This document shows, piece after piece, positions 49,799-64,000 of a stretch of DNA of 64,000 nucleotides. The notes under the pieces are model-generated. The model ran no database searches and was not told the origin of the DNA. It worked only from the letters and a program-made list of their open reading frames with translations. How positions within the stretch are numbered: the stretch's first letter is position 1; every line of letters begins with the position of its first letter. The stretch lies in contig CAVNZM010000009.1 of NCBI GenBank assembly GCA_963693365.1, forward strand, positions 10,540,001 to 10,604,000, given 5' to 3'. Origin of the DNA: Amoebidium appalachense. Lineage: Eukaryota; Ichthyosporea. The position numbers were made by a program, and so were the translations under genes.

Positions 49799-50397
49799 CT
49801 GCATGTACACACACACACACACATGGCCTGCAGGGCACATAAGTCAATGATCGCTGTGCACCAGGAGGGGGAAGCAGGCAGGGGGGTGGGGAGGGTGGCG
49901 GGGGGAGGGGGGCGGGGGGGAGGGGCCGGGGAGGGGGGGGGGAGGGGGGGAGGGGGGGAGGGGAGGGGGAGAGGGGCTGAGGTTCAAAGGCGCACTGCAT
50001 ACCGTGATACCAAGATGTATATATTTTTCTCCCTTGCAATTCCCTGCGCAACACTACAGTATGGTGACACTGTGCATTACAACAGACTATGTACATGATC
50101 AAGAACGAACAAGTAGCTCAGTTAACAAACAGCGTCTCACACCATAAATGACTCAAGCAGCCTAAACTTTTGCCAACTAAACAGCAACCTACCTGTTTCT
50201 GCATTGCCACAAACTTCTATTTCTACGACTTAGTAATATGCATATGGGTTCACATCACCCATTGAATTATTTCAACCTTTTCCAACCACTACCAACAGCT
50301 AAGGAATACACCGCTCTCCACCTTCAGACAAAAGACTTTCGTGACACTAGTCACCGTCACATTTTTCCTACCATTAAACTATTACCTCCTACACATC
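48200..50397. other. Region between MDR and chitinase: (CT)n, (CA)n, G-rich
   Basis: A pyrimidine tract of about 700 nt, CT repeats with C-runs (48451-49150), is followed by (CA)n blocks (49510-49632, 49685-49798), a G-rich block (49865-49980) and about 400 bp of unique AT-richer DNA (50000-50397). The unseen 5' exons of the MDR gene should lie here. No domain recognised. Confidence 0.5.
48451..49150. repeat. (CT)n polypyrimidine tract, about 700 bp
   Basis: Almost pure C/T with only a few purines (for example at 48543-48549 and 48611). Every ORF over it (Leu-Ser-Pro or Arg-Glu repeats) is an artefact. Confidence 0.95.
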
Positions 50398-52207
50398 TCA
50401 CAGTGCCGTAGCCAGGGGCATACTCGGATATTCCTGCGCTATGGCATACGTCTTGCCATTAGCAATCACCCGCCAGTTAGAGGGGCTAGTAATAGGAAGC
50501 TGATAGCTCAGAGTCCACGTCTTGCTACCCCCTGCAGCCAAATTCACCGCCCAGTTCTTAATCTGCAGCGTGTGGAAATTTCCCCTGAGCCCCCCCACGT
50601 TGTTGCCCGTATGGCCGGATTTGGTAACTGAAATTTCTCCGTTTGTCTCTTCAACGTTATCGGGTGCAGATGTTCCCACCTGGAATTGAATAATCGCGTT
50701 GCTAATTGCAAATTTTCCATTGTTCTTGATAGTCATCTTGGGTGAAATGGGGTAGGCTTCATCCCCTTAACCCATCCGCTAAACGTCACCGTAACATTAA
50801 GGGCCGAAGCGGGTACGGGGCCGCTGGTCTCGTCTGCGACGGAGTTACCATATGGGGATGCACTCTTAAAGGCATTAGCCATAACAGTGGTTTAGGTGTC
50901 CCCCTGAAAGTATTCTCCCGTTTTGCTCTTGCACGCCTGCTGGGTGGGGTCAACGGCGCCGCGTGTGCCATCCGCGTTGGTAAAATAGCACGAATAGTCC
51001 CCGGCCATCTCCCAGATCATCAGACCCCCTACCCCCTTGTTGATGACGTACTGAGCTTTGGTACCAATGCTCTCTTCATCCTCTGTGGCCAAGAACACCT
51101 TGGTGTCGGCGTTGAAAAGCCACGGGGCAACAGCGATATTATCGTAGTAGCGTGTATATGTTCCCTTAAGCACAGTGGCGTTAAGGCGGAACAGAGGAAG
51201 GTAGCTTGGTGCGGTATTAACCTCTAGATTCTTAGCATGCCACATGGGGTTACTTCCATCGTATTGTTCGTTTCCTTGAGAATCTAGATCGTGCCAGATG
51301 TTGTCTATACCTCCTGCACCGCTACCGCACTCGTTCTTGTCTCCGCCTGTACCGGGCAGGCACTGGGTCTGGTTCGGCAGGATCACAGACCTGCATGTAG
51401 GAGGGTGAGATTTTTCTCTTTCCCTATTTCTTTCCAAATTGAGAGGCGGGAGGCGTGGTGGGGGGGAGGGGGTGGGGGGGAGGATGGGGAGGGCCCTTAG
51501 TTTGGGAACGGGGTTATGGAAGTGAGGGGAACTCGAGGGAGGGGGGTGGGGAGGGGAGGGGGGAGGGGAGAGTGGGGGGAGGGGGGAGGTGAAAAGGGGG
51601 GAGGTACGTTCACGTCTGTATGAGTGGACTCAGTAGTACGTAAGATCTACTTTAGATATGTGGAGACTGGATAACCTGTGTGTTTGAATAGAAATGTGGG
51701 GAGATGTTTGTGTGATGCCCGGGGGGGAAGAAGAGGGGGGGAAGGAGATGCGGGCCCTCCTGAATAAAGTTGTAACGGTAATGATTCATTGGGGGCATTT
51801 GGATAACGGATTTTTTTTTTTTTTCGTTTATGCTGGGGGAGGATAATTGGGTAACCGGGATTGAGGGGGGGAGGGGAAGGGGAAGGGGGGGGGGGGGGGG
51901 GGGGGGAGCAGTAAAGGTATCGTGTTTAAGCACTTACCGTTTGTGCCACCCACAACATTCTGCCAGCCACGTGTGTAGTAGGGCACACCAATATTGATCC
52001 TGCCTGCCGCCATAGCGCCTCTGAAGTAGTGGTAGCCCCAGTCGGCATTGAGGTACCCGTAGCCCTTGTACTGGCGGGTGCTGTAAACGTCCCAGTTTTT
52101 GAGTTCCGCATCTAGACCCTGGGGGGGGGGGGGGGGGGGGAGGGGAGGGGAGGGAGAGGCAAGAGGAGAAGGGGTTAAGTTGTGTTGGGTGAGGGTTTAT
52201 GACTGCA

Positions 52208-52745
52208 GGGTCTATGGCAGCTGGGTGTAGTGTGCATATATAAGGGTCTATGGCAGCTGGGTGTAGTGTGCATATATAAGGGTCTATGGCAGCTGGGTGT
52301 AGTGTGCATATATAAGGGTCTATGGCAGCTGGGTGTAGTGTGCATATATAAGGGTCTATGGCAGCTGGGTGTAGTGTGCATATATAAGGGTCGATGGCAG
52401 CTGGGTGCAGTGTGCATATATAAGGGTCGATGGCAGCTGGGTGTAGTGTGCATATATAAGGGTCTGTGGCAGCTGGGTGTAGTGTGCATATATAAGGGTC
52501 TGTGGCAGCTGGGTGTAGTGTGCATATATAAGGGTCTATGGCAGCTGGGTGTAGTGTGCATATATAAGGGTCTATGGCAGCTGGGTGTAGTGTGCATATA
52601 TAAGGGTCTATGGCAGCTGGGTGTAGTGTGCATATATAAGGGTCTATGGCAGCTGGGTGTAGTGTGCATATATAAGGGTCTATGGCAGCTGGGTGTAGTG
52701 TGCATATATAAGGGTCTATGGCAGCTGGGTGTAGTGTGCATATAT
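52208..52745. repeat. 36-bp minisatellite, about 15 copies
   Basis: The unit is GGGTCTATGGCAGCTGGGTG followed by TAGTGTGCATATATAA. Copies are nearly identical; the variants are CTATGG, CGATGG and CTGTGG at one position and GTGCAG for GTGTAG once. Because 36 is a multiple of three, long false ORFs arise on both strands. It lies in chitinase intron 3. Confidence 0.97.
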
Positions 52746-52814
52746 GTGATATGGTCATAGAGCTCAAAGAGGGGATGGGATGGGGTTGGGGGAGAGGACA
52801 GGAGTGGGGCGGGG

Positions 52815-52880
52815 TGGGTGGGTGGGTGGGTGGGTGGGTGGGTGGGTGGGTGGGTGGGTGGGTGGGTGGGTGGGTGTGGG
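52815..52880. repeat. (GGGT)n tract
   Basis: About 15 GGGT units in chitinase intron 3; the strand can in principle form G-quadruplexes. Very G-rich homopolymer DNA (52997-53090, 53203-53250, 53450-53483) follows in the same intron. Confidence 0.9.
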
Positions 52881-53019
52881 TGGGTGGGGGGAGGGCTTGA
52901 GGTGGTTGACAGGCAAGGAGGGGTCAGGAAGGTAGAGTACCGTACCGACTGCACAGCTACACAGTCCCTTTTTTGTCTTTACGCTTTTTTGTTTTTTTCT
53001 CGGGGAGGGGGGAGGGGGG

Positions 53020-53087
<68 letters not shown>

Positions 53088-53204
53088 CGGCTGGCTGGCT
53101 GCAGAAAGGCTCGAAGGTGCAAGAGCATGTAGGCAGATTTCTGCAAAGCAGTACGGGGTTTTGTGACCATCGGTTTTTTTTTTTGTTTTTTTTTTGGGGT
53201 GGGG

Positions 53205-53253
<49 letters not shown>

Positions 53254-53435
53254 GAGGGGGGGGGGAGGGTAGGTATTGTGAGCCAGAGACAGGGAGATGC
53301 AAAAGCGAAAACACAAAGGAGAGAGCACGGGCTCGGATAGATGGTTGGAAAAATGAGGGGTTGAGGGGGGGGGGGGGGGGAGAGGAGAAAGGGAAAGGTG
53401 TGTGTGTGTATGTGGGTGGTGGTGGTGCTGTGTGT

Positions 53436-53484
<49 letters not shown>

Positions 53485-53543
53485 GGGGGGATGCTTACTG
53501 TGTCATAGAGGGCACCCAGGTGGCCCACAAACTTGTTCCAGCT

Positions 53544-53609
53544 CTGTGGAGAGGGGGTGGCTGTGAGCGCCCAATTAACCCATAAGGCTATATGGCTGTC
53601 GAGTCCTTC

Positions 53610-53643
<34 letters not shown>

Positions 53644-54000
53644 ACACACACCCCCTCACAACCACCCACCTCCGCCCCTCCACCCCCCTCCCCCCTCCCC
53701 CCTCGCCCCCCCAACCAAAAAAAAAAGAAAAAGGCTTGAAAAGAAAAACAAAAAACAAAACAGGCCCCCGAGCCACTCCACCGCTGCCTTTGTCAATTTT
53801 CAGTTGCCCTTACTTTGCTCCTTGCCCTTCCCTTTATGTCTGTGGCATTGTGTTGTTATGGGTAGGAGTCATGGGAGAGCGCGGCAAGGGGATATATAAT
53901 TTCATGGAATACGTACGTGTTGCCCGATTTTCTTTTTTTTTAGGGGGAGGAGGGGTGGGTGGTGTTGGGGGATGGCTGGGTGGATGGGGGGATGGGGGGA

Positions 54001-54041
<41 letters not shown>

Positions 54042-54070
54042 GAGTGGGTGGGTGGGTGGGGGCTACATAC
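53544..54070 (-). other. Chitinase intron 2 with C- and G-runs
   Basis: Holds a plus-strand C-run (53611-53641), an A-rich piece, unique DNA (53760-53940) and a long G-run (54003-54040). No exon. Confidence 0.7.
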
Positions 54071-54672
54071 GCCGTGCAGATCATAGGTCATGAGGTTGAC
54101 AAAGTCCAAATACTGGGTGACTTCCCACAGTTGAGCCCCACGCAGCAAAAAGCCGCTAGCGGGGGCAGCAATAGAAAGGAGATAGTGTTTGCCGTCCTGG
54201 GCACCAGCTACATCGAGTTTTGCTCTGAGTGTTTTCATCATTTCGATGTATGTTTTGAAAAGAACAGACCGGCGTGAGTTGCTGACGGAGAAATCTGTCG
54301 GGTTGCCCACGTCTTGATTGTTGATTGGATATTCGTAGTCGATATCCAACCCGTCGAGTTTGTATTTGCGCAAAAATTCAACCGCGCTGTCAGCAAAAGT
54401 GTTGATGCCCACAGTATTAACGGTAAGGTCTCTGTTGGTGGTCATGGTGTAGAACCCCCCCGGAACGTATTTTCCGGCCACATCGTCGAAGAAACCCCCC
54501 GTCTCGGCCCAGCCACCTACGGAGATGATGGTCTTGACGCGGGGGTATTTGGTCTTAATGGTGGCTAGTTGGCCAAAGTGGCCCTTAAACCCGAGAGTGG
54601 GGTCTACGGCGGTGCCGGGGTATTGGGGGCCAACAGCGGGGTTCTTGGGGTTGCTGATGTCACCAATGGAGA

Positions 54673-54673
<1 letters not shown>

Positions 54674-54743
<70 letters not shown>

Positions 54744-55421
54744 GGGGGAGGAGGGGAGGGGGAGGAGGGGAGGGGGAGAGGAGGGGAGGGAGGGGGGGGA
54801 GGGGAGGGTGAGTGAGCGCGTGCGAGCGCGCAGGTGTGCAAGCGCACATTCGGGCGTATGTGTGTGGTAGCGGCAGCCTTAGTGGTTAACGATGTGGCGT
54901 AATGTTTGTTAATAGGAGTATTACGGCAAAATGATTAATGTCATGTAGATGGGATTTATTTAGAGGGGAGAGGAGGTTCGGTAGCAAGTCACAACACACA
55001 CCCTGCAATCACTTAGTGGCGTTGTTATTGTGTGTTTGCTTCGGGCAAGGTCTTTCTTTTTCTTCTTTTCGGTCTTTCTTTTTCTTCTTTTCTCATTTAT
55101 TTTATTTATTTTATTTTAATTTTTTATTTTAATTTTTTATTAAATCGTGGGGAGGAGGAGGGGAGGGAAATGAGGGAGGGAGAGTGGGAGGCAAGGAAGG
55201 GGAGCGTGGGGAGAACATATACGGGGTGGGTGTGAAAAGTGGGGCCTCATTGCGCCGATAACTCCATAAATGAGGAAGAATAGTGCCGTATAACGGTAGT
55301 TAAATTTCGGGAAAGACCTTACAAAAAGAAAGTCAAGCAAAAATGAATCGCAAAACAAGTACAACTACGGACGGTCAATACATAGAAGCACAATGAACAA
55401 GAGCACTAGTGCAAACGGTAC
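54674..55421 (-). other. Chitinase intron 1
   Basis: The acceptor end is a (CA)n tract on the minus strand (plus-strand (GT)n, 54675-54740) followed by a GA-rich stretch. The rest is unique, with T-rich ATTTT repeats around 55095-55140. No exon. Confidence 0.7.
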
Positions 55422-57367
55422 CTTGTTGTCTGCACCCACGTGTGCAAATGCATAGTTGATGTGAGTCATCTTATCCCAGGGCAGGTTGTCAGGAAAGTAC
55501 GCCGGCGTGCCATCCTCGCCTGTGCGCCAGCTTGCAAAGTAGCCAATGATGCGTCGGCAAAGCCCGTTAGCCAATAGCTCGCGGCCATTGGTGTCGTACA
55601 CGCTGCAATAGGGCACATCGATGCCCGGGGTGCGGTAGAGTCCCTCTGGGCGGCACATTTCATGCACGTAGGAAGAGGTGGGTGTAGGGGCAGCACTGCT
55701 TGTAGTGGTGGTGGTGGTAGTAGTGGTGGTGGCGGCGGTTTTGGTGGTGGGTTTGATTGTGGTTGTGGTAGCAGAGGGTGTGGTGGTGGTTGCTGCAGCA
55801 CGTGTTGTTGTCGTTGTGGTGGTGGGCTTTGTTGTAGTCGTAGTGGTGTTGGGGACCACAGCACCACAGCTGTCTCTGAGCTCACAGTACATGGGGTAGA
55901 TGCAGTTGATACTCTGGCAGTAGGCGTCGTTGACCCCGGGAAGGGTAACACCTGCCTTCACACAGCACACCTGAGCGGCCCTTGGCTGCAGCGCCACTCC
56001 TTGAACGGAGGCGGCCGCCGCCAGAACGGCGACAGAAGCAGCCACAGACATTGTAAATGTGTATGTGTGTGTGTGGTATAGGGAAAAGGAGTGGGTTGTG
56101 TGTTTGGTTTGATGGATGTGGGTTGCTTTTGTGCAGGACACAGTGGGTTTTGGGTAGCGCTGGATGGCAACGGCCGGGGAGCGGACGGGTCATGTGATGA
56201 TTGGTAGATTGATGTAGCCAATCGATATGTAGATCATATAAGCATGGTACATACCAATGTTTTCCCCTCCCCTGCGCCGCCCACTGCGCCGCCCCGGCTT
56301 GCGGGCAGTATGTGCGTACACACAAGGTCACTAGTGCTCTAAACCATCAAATAATCAGAACTTTTATGTGATACGGACTATCCAAATCACGTTTTTGTTG
56401 AAAAATAGGGCCGTGGCGGGAAGTGGGCTCACATTATCACTCCATCATGTTCATGATCAGATCTACGTGATCTAGGCGAAGTATCCAGTATTTTCAATTT
56501 CATGGCTATTTTTACACATGAAATTTGGTCCCATTACAACAATTTTCTGACCGGGAAGCTTTAGATGCAAAAGAAGAGAGGCAAAGGATCGTTCTACCAC
56601 TACAACCCGGTTGTATTAGGTAGTATGATTATGTTAGGACTCAGGATCTTCAAAGTCTAGACTAGCATTCCGATGGCAACCAAGATTGGTCTTCAACTAT
56701 ACGTTTTGTTGATTGGACATCGGTCATCCAATCGATAGCTAGATCGAATCAATCTGCAGATTCGAATTCCACTTCTGTTTCAGTGTTTCTGGTTGCGTCC
56801 ACCTACATACTGTCCACCATATATGCATGTCTTTTTTGTAATTAAACACTTGTAGCTGTGCTCTGAATTAAGTAATTTAAGCACTAGCAGGCATTATCTT
56901 TATACCTGACTTAAATAAGCTCATAAATTTTAAGCGGCCACTTCACATATTTATGCAGTATGCACCGGTACCAGCCCGCGAGGGCCCCGGGTTTGGACTC
57001 GGAGTGAGCCAGATCTGCGCCTGTGTTTGTTTAAAGGTGTGTGGCACGGTGTATTTGCCAATGTGACGCGTATATGGTGTGTTTGTGTATATGCCTATGC
57101 CTGTGTGTAACAGTGATCTTCCTTGTGTTTGTCCAGCACAATGCAGGTCACGCCGTGCACGTGTAGTATGCGTGTACACGTGCGCTGAGTCAGTGTGTGT
57201 GCGTGTCCGTGCCTGTGTGGCTTGCAGCGGTGCACCTTAAAAAACTAAAAAACGTGTGTCCGCTAGCATTCATGCAGGCCTGCTTATAGTAGATAGATAG
57301 GCCCATCATCCACCCGGTGACAAGCGGAATTATCCTACACCATGAGAAGCATTCATCAGCGCTGCAG

Positions 57368-57456
57368 CGGAATTATTCTGCAAACATGTAGCAGTGCATG
57401 TAGATACATCAGCTGCAGGTTACTACATGTTCTGCGCAGAATGATTCCGACTCTTC
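57368..57456. repeat. Imperfect inverted repeat (hairpin) with GCAGAAT core
   Basis: GCGGAATTATTCTGCAAACA (57368 on, then TGTAG) pairs with CTACATGTTCTGCGCAGAAT (57431-57450, then GATTCCG). Arms are about 25 bp with small bulges around a 38-nt spacer. It shares the GCAGAAT/ATTCTGC words with the array at 58434-58733. Confidence 0.65.
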
Positions 57457-57605
57457 CGCCGTCGACGTGATCATGGCATAGTAGTAATCATCTCGATTTG
57501 CGATCAGCTATTGCGCTCTACAGACAATTGTCTCGTGACACAGGGACTATATACATATATGGGGAGAGCATGCTAACAGAGATTCTAGATTTGGAAGGCG
57601 GGGGG

Positions 57606-57643
<38 letters not shown>

Positions 57644-57691
57644 AGGGGAAGGGGGAGGGAGCTGGGAGGGAGAAAGAGGGGGGGGGGGAGG

Positions 57692-57742
<51 letters not shown>

Positions 57743-57744
57743 AG

Positions 57745-57806
<62 letters not shown>

Positions 57807-57999
57807 CCTTGGAGTTCTAGAGAGAGGTGATTGCCGCCGCCGCCTCCACCACTCAACCAGTTTGTGGTGGATCATCATTGTCAGAGTGTTTAATACTTAC
57901 TACATACATACGGTTTTCCCAACATATATGTACTTTGGCGGCGGTGGTGGGTGGGTCATGTGATCACGGGGGTGTGCCTGGGGGGCGGGGCGGGCGGGG

Positions 58000-58045
<46 letters not shown>

Positions 58046-58244
58046 TCCGAGGGGGAGGGGAGGGAGGGAGAGGTGGGCTAACTAAGCAAAAAGAAGGTGT
58101 AATAAAAAAGGAGATGCACACGGCTTTTAACTAACTATGTACTTAAAGAGAGCATAGAATGTTTTCATCCATAACCATTGATGGATGATATTATAAATGT
58201 GTGTGTGTACATGTGTGTGTGTGCGCGCGTGAGTGTGTGTGCGT

Positions 58245-58277
<33 letters not shown>

Positions 58278-58290
58278 GGTCTCCCCCCCC

Positions 58291-58371
<81 letters not shown>

Positions 58372-58433
58372 TGTGTGTACGTGTGTGTCTACTATGGGGG
58401 GGAGGGAAGGGCCCAAGCACATCGGCAGAATCA

Positions 58434-58733
58434 ATTGCAAAACGCAGAATTATTCTGCCAAAGCGGAGTTATTGTGCAAAAAGCAGAATCATTCTGCAAA
58501 AGCAGAATCACATTGCGTTTAGCAGATTTATTTTGCTTTTAGCAGAACTTCTCCGAAAAAAGCAGATTTATTCTACTTTCGACGGCAAAATAATTATGCT
58601 TCTAGCAGAATTAGTCTGCATTTAGCAGAATGAATCTAATTCTAGCAGATTGATTCTGCTGTTTGCAAATGCAGTTGCAGATTCATTCTGGGGTTTTAGC
58701 AGAATTATTCTGCTTTTGCAGGATAATGCTCGG
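58434..58733. repeat. Array of degenerate GCAGAAT-ATTCTGC palindromes
   Basis: Over 300 bp the half-sites GCAGAAT and ATTCTGC recur every 20-30 bp. Clean examples are GCAGAATTATTCTGC (58444 and 58700 areas) and GCAGAATCATTCTGC (58486 area), with degenerate forms such as GCAGATTTATTCTAC. They are separated by T/A-rich spacers (AAAAA, TTTTAGCA). No coding function is apparent. Confidence 0.75.
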
Positions 58734-59188
58734 AGCAAGTTGACTCGGCCGATGTGGTTGGGCCCTGAGGGAGGGCCGGGACCTGAGGGAGGCGAAGGGT
58801 AGGGGAGGGGGTGGCTGGACACTAGCCAGTATTAAGGGTCGAAGCCACTGGATGATCAACACAGAGCATTTATTATTACTACACATCAGATGTTTATGCA
58901 CTTCGAACAAAAAAGGCTGACATACAGGTCGAACATTCGGAGCTCTATGCACCTGATGTTATGGCACCAAGGTGATATCCCGTAAAAACCCCTCCATACT
59001 AGAGACTACCTTTAAAAATTTCAATTAGACAGCGCAAGTCCCCCATACATCGGGTGGTAAATGTACACATCTTTATCTATGCTAAGAAATAGCGATCTCA
59101 AATTAACCACAAGTAGAAACATTTAAAAGAATAAATTATTCATGTTGAATCAACCCATCTTGTCCGAAATTTCACGCAATTTCAGACC

Positions 59189-63096
<3,908 letters not shown>

Positions 63097-63478
63097 GGTG
63101 TGTGTGTGTACGGTGAGGTCCGGAAGAATCCTTATGCGAATGGCAGATGGGTGGGGTCAGCGTAGTACTGGACCCATACGGTGACATGGAACATCAGTAG
63201 AAAGTGTCGTAGCTGAGGTGCCCGAAAGCGTGTGTGCCGCGTTCGTGGCAGTTGTGGTGTGCTTAGCAGCGTGGTAGGGCGCGTGTGCAAGGTGCGGTAT
63301 ATTGCATGTATATGCACTTGTGCTCGTTATAGTGGTTAACGTGGTACCTGTCAGCTAGTAAAGCTGGCAAGCTTTGCTCGGGTGGCTGTGTGCGTATTGT
63401 TACGGCGGCCTTTGCGAGGGACGTATATGGCAGTGTCACAAAACTCAAGTATGTAAGTAAGTACTGAACAAAAAGAAA
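63097..63478. other. 5' flank of alpha-arrestin up to the LTR
   Basis: Unique DNA directly upstream of the arrestin start codon; it should hold its promoter. No clear TATA box or other exon. Confidence 0.5.
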
Positions 63479-63878
63479 TGTAGGAAGACTTGTGAATCTT
63501 GCTCCTTGTTCACCTTCACAACGCATCTGGCGTGGATGTGTCTATCTACGTCCTAACAGGGGGTTTTGTGTTCATAAAAACGAGTCACTCGGATCCCGGG
63601 AGTCCGAGGTGCCGGACGGAGTGACGTGAATTCATTGTTCAAGATCTCCGGAGACGGTCTGAAGAGCGATGTATAAATACCGCAAGTATTTCGTACCAAG
63701 GTGCGACTCACGGACATACAAAGATCATCGGATGAAGAAAGGTAGGGAAAAGAGAGTTTAGATTATCTACAGAGGCATTTCTTTTTTGTGAAATAATGTT
63801 TATTATAATAGGCGATGAATCAATAACGCTTATATTTGATCCAATATGTACTATTTTGGGGACTTCAAGTTTCCTACA
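63479..63878 (+). mobile_element. Long terminal repeat (5' LTR or solo LTR), 400 bp
   Basis: Begins TGTAGGAA and ends TTCCTACA, a perfect 8-bp terminal inverted repeat of the TG...CA type. A TATAAATA box lies at about 63671, a stem-loop at 63586-63626 (GTCACTC ... GAGTGAC), and AT-rich poly(A)-like sequence near 63800. It is followed directly by a primer-binding-like site, so it is read as a left LTR whose element continues to the right. Confidence 0.8.
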
Positions 63879-63879
63879 T

Positions 63880-63899
63880 TGGTGACCGCCACTGACATG
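63880..63899 (+). other. Primer-binding site of the LTR element
   Basis: TGGTGACCGCCACTGACATG starts one base after the LTR. TGG(TGACC) immediately behind an LTR is the usual tRNA-complementary site (TGG pairs with the tRNA CCA end) of Ty3/Gypsy-like elements. An ATG at 63897 and the sequence to 64000 may be the leader or start of gag; it is too short to judge. Confidence 0.65.
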
Positions 63900-64000
63900 A
63901 CCATATGCATGGCCATGTTGCATTCATCCGATTCATATGGAATGGAATGCACCAAATTTACACTACTCGCATGCCTCAGTGCGTACCAGTGTTTTAATTG

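Larger units (their letters stand above)
50398..56051 (-). pseudogene. Secreted GH18 chitinase of bacterial-like type, five exons, with disabling lesions
   Basis: GH18 enzymes hydrolyse chitin outside the cell. Exons on the minus strand: 56051-55422, 54673-54071, 53543-53499 (a 45-nt microexon), 52118-51938, 51390-50398. The start ATG opens a signal peptide (MSVAASVAVLAAAASVQGVA). Next come a Cys-rich segment, a Thr-rich, probably O-glycosylated linker, and from about residue 166 the GH18 barrel (RRIIGYFASWRTGEDGTPAY). SVGGW and the catalytic DGLDIDYE are intact (proton donor Glu near 324). A C-terminal module (SGHTGNNVGGLRGNFH; SNWRVIANGKTYA) follows, as in bacterial chitin-active enzymes. 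Three lesions: a one-base phase error at the exon 4/5 junction after GGTNG; TAA at 50892-50894 where relatives have Leu (GDT-stop-TTV); and a frameshift near 50735. The sequence resembles bacterial chitinases, suggesting ancient transfer followed by intron gain. The catalytic domain would be cut off at exon 5 if the first lesion is real. Confidence 0.85.
56052..59188. other. Intergenic between chitinase and alpha-arrestin starts/ends
   Basis: 56052-57590 is unusually normal DNA with no long repeats; it contains the chitinase 5' flank and no recognisable gene. Then come a G-run (57600-57642), (GA)n (57690-57803), a G-run (58003-58044), GT, C and CT tracts (58197-58380), and the palindromic array described separately. 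The final 58735-59188 is unique and contains no gene I can name. Confidence 0.5.

Noticed and set aside
52208-52745. CRISPR-like regular repeats
   Set aside because: Directly adjacent 36-bp units without unique spacers, in an intron of a eukaryotic gene: a minisatellite.
51934-52954. Repetitive proteins of 12-residue units on both strands
   Set aside because: Arise from the 36-bp minisatellite in a chitinase intron; no independent coding evidence.

Overview
The window is eukaryotic nuclear DNA. Genes are split by many GT-AG introns, there are no operons, and intergenic and intronic DNA is saturated with simple repeats: (GT)n/(CA)n, (CT)n/(GA)n, a roughly 510 bp (ACGC)n tract, and dozens of C or G homopolymers up to about 60 nt. 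The gene set (vigilin, a GRAM/VASt lipid-transfer protein, an alpha-arrestin, a THAP protein, an F-box protein) suggests an opisthokont. The THAP domain and the intron density make a unicellular relative of animals (for example an ichthyosporean) my best guess, but this is inference; no rRNA or other taxonomic marker is present.

Layout. 1-7383 (+): 3' part of a GRAM-VASt-transmembrane sterol-transfer-type gene whose start lies outside the window. 7384-10829: intergenic, with a decayed, 5'-truncated LINE that starts with a foldback. 10830-29805 (+): a complete vigilin gene (HDLBP/Scp160 family), 30 exons that I could join in one frame into 1229 residues with 15 KH repeats; its introns carry a mariner-type MITE, a foldback element and copies of a C-tailed short interspersed repeat. 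29806-34752: repeats and a THAP-domain transposase-like ORF. 34753-34878: a second, altered copy of the last vigilin exon. 34879-40474: mostly low-complexity DNA. 40475-43631 (+): F-box/leucine-rich gene with several lesions. 45932-48199 (-): 3' part of a zinc-binding-type alcohol dehydrogenase/quinone oxidoreductase (MDR) gene. 50398-56051 (-): secreted GH18 chitinase of bacterial-like sequence, with eukaryotic introns and disabling lesions. 59189-63096 (-): complete four-exon alpha-arrestin with a PPxY motif. 63479-64000: LTR and primer-binding site of an LTR retrotransposon that runs off the right edge.

The genes do not form a pathway. The most unusual shared property is the relation between simple repeats and splicing. 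Many donors are the first GT of a (GT)n tract and many acceptors are the last AG of a (CA)nCAG tract. In several introns both ends are repeats complementary to one another, so the intron could fold back and bring its splice sites together. Other points worth checking are the duplicated vigilin terminal exon, the bacterial-like chitinase with fresh lesions, an inverted duplication that could form a hairpin over a 5' splice site, and a long array of GCAGAAT/ATTCTGC palindromes.
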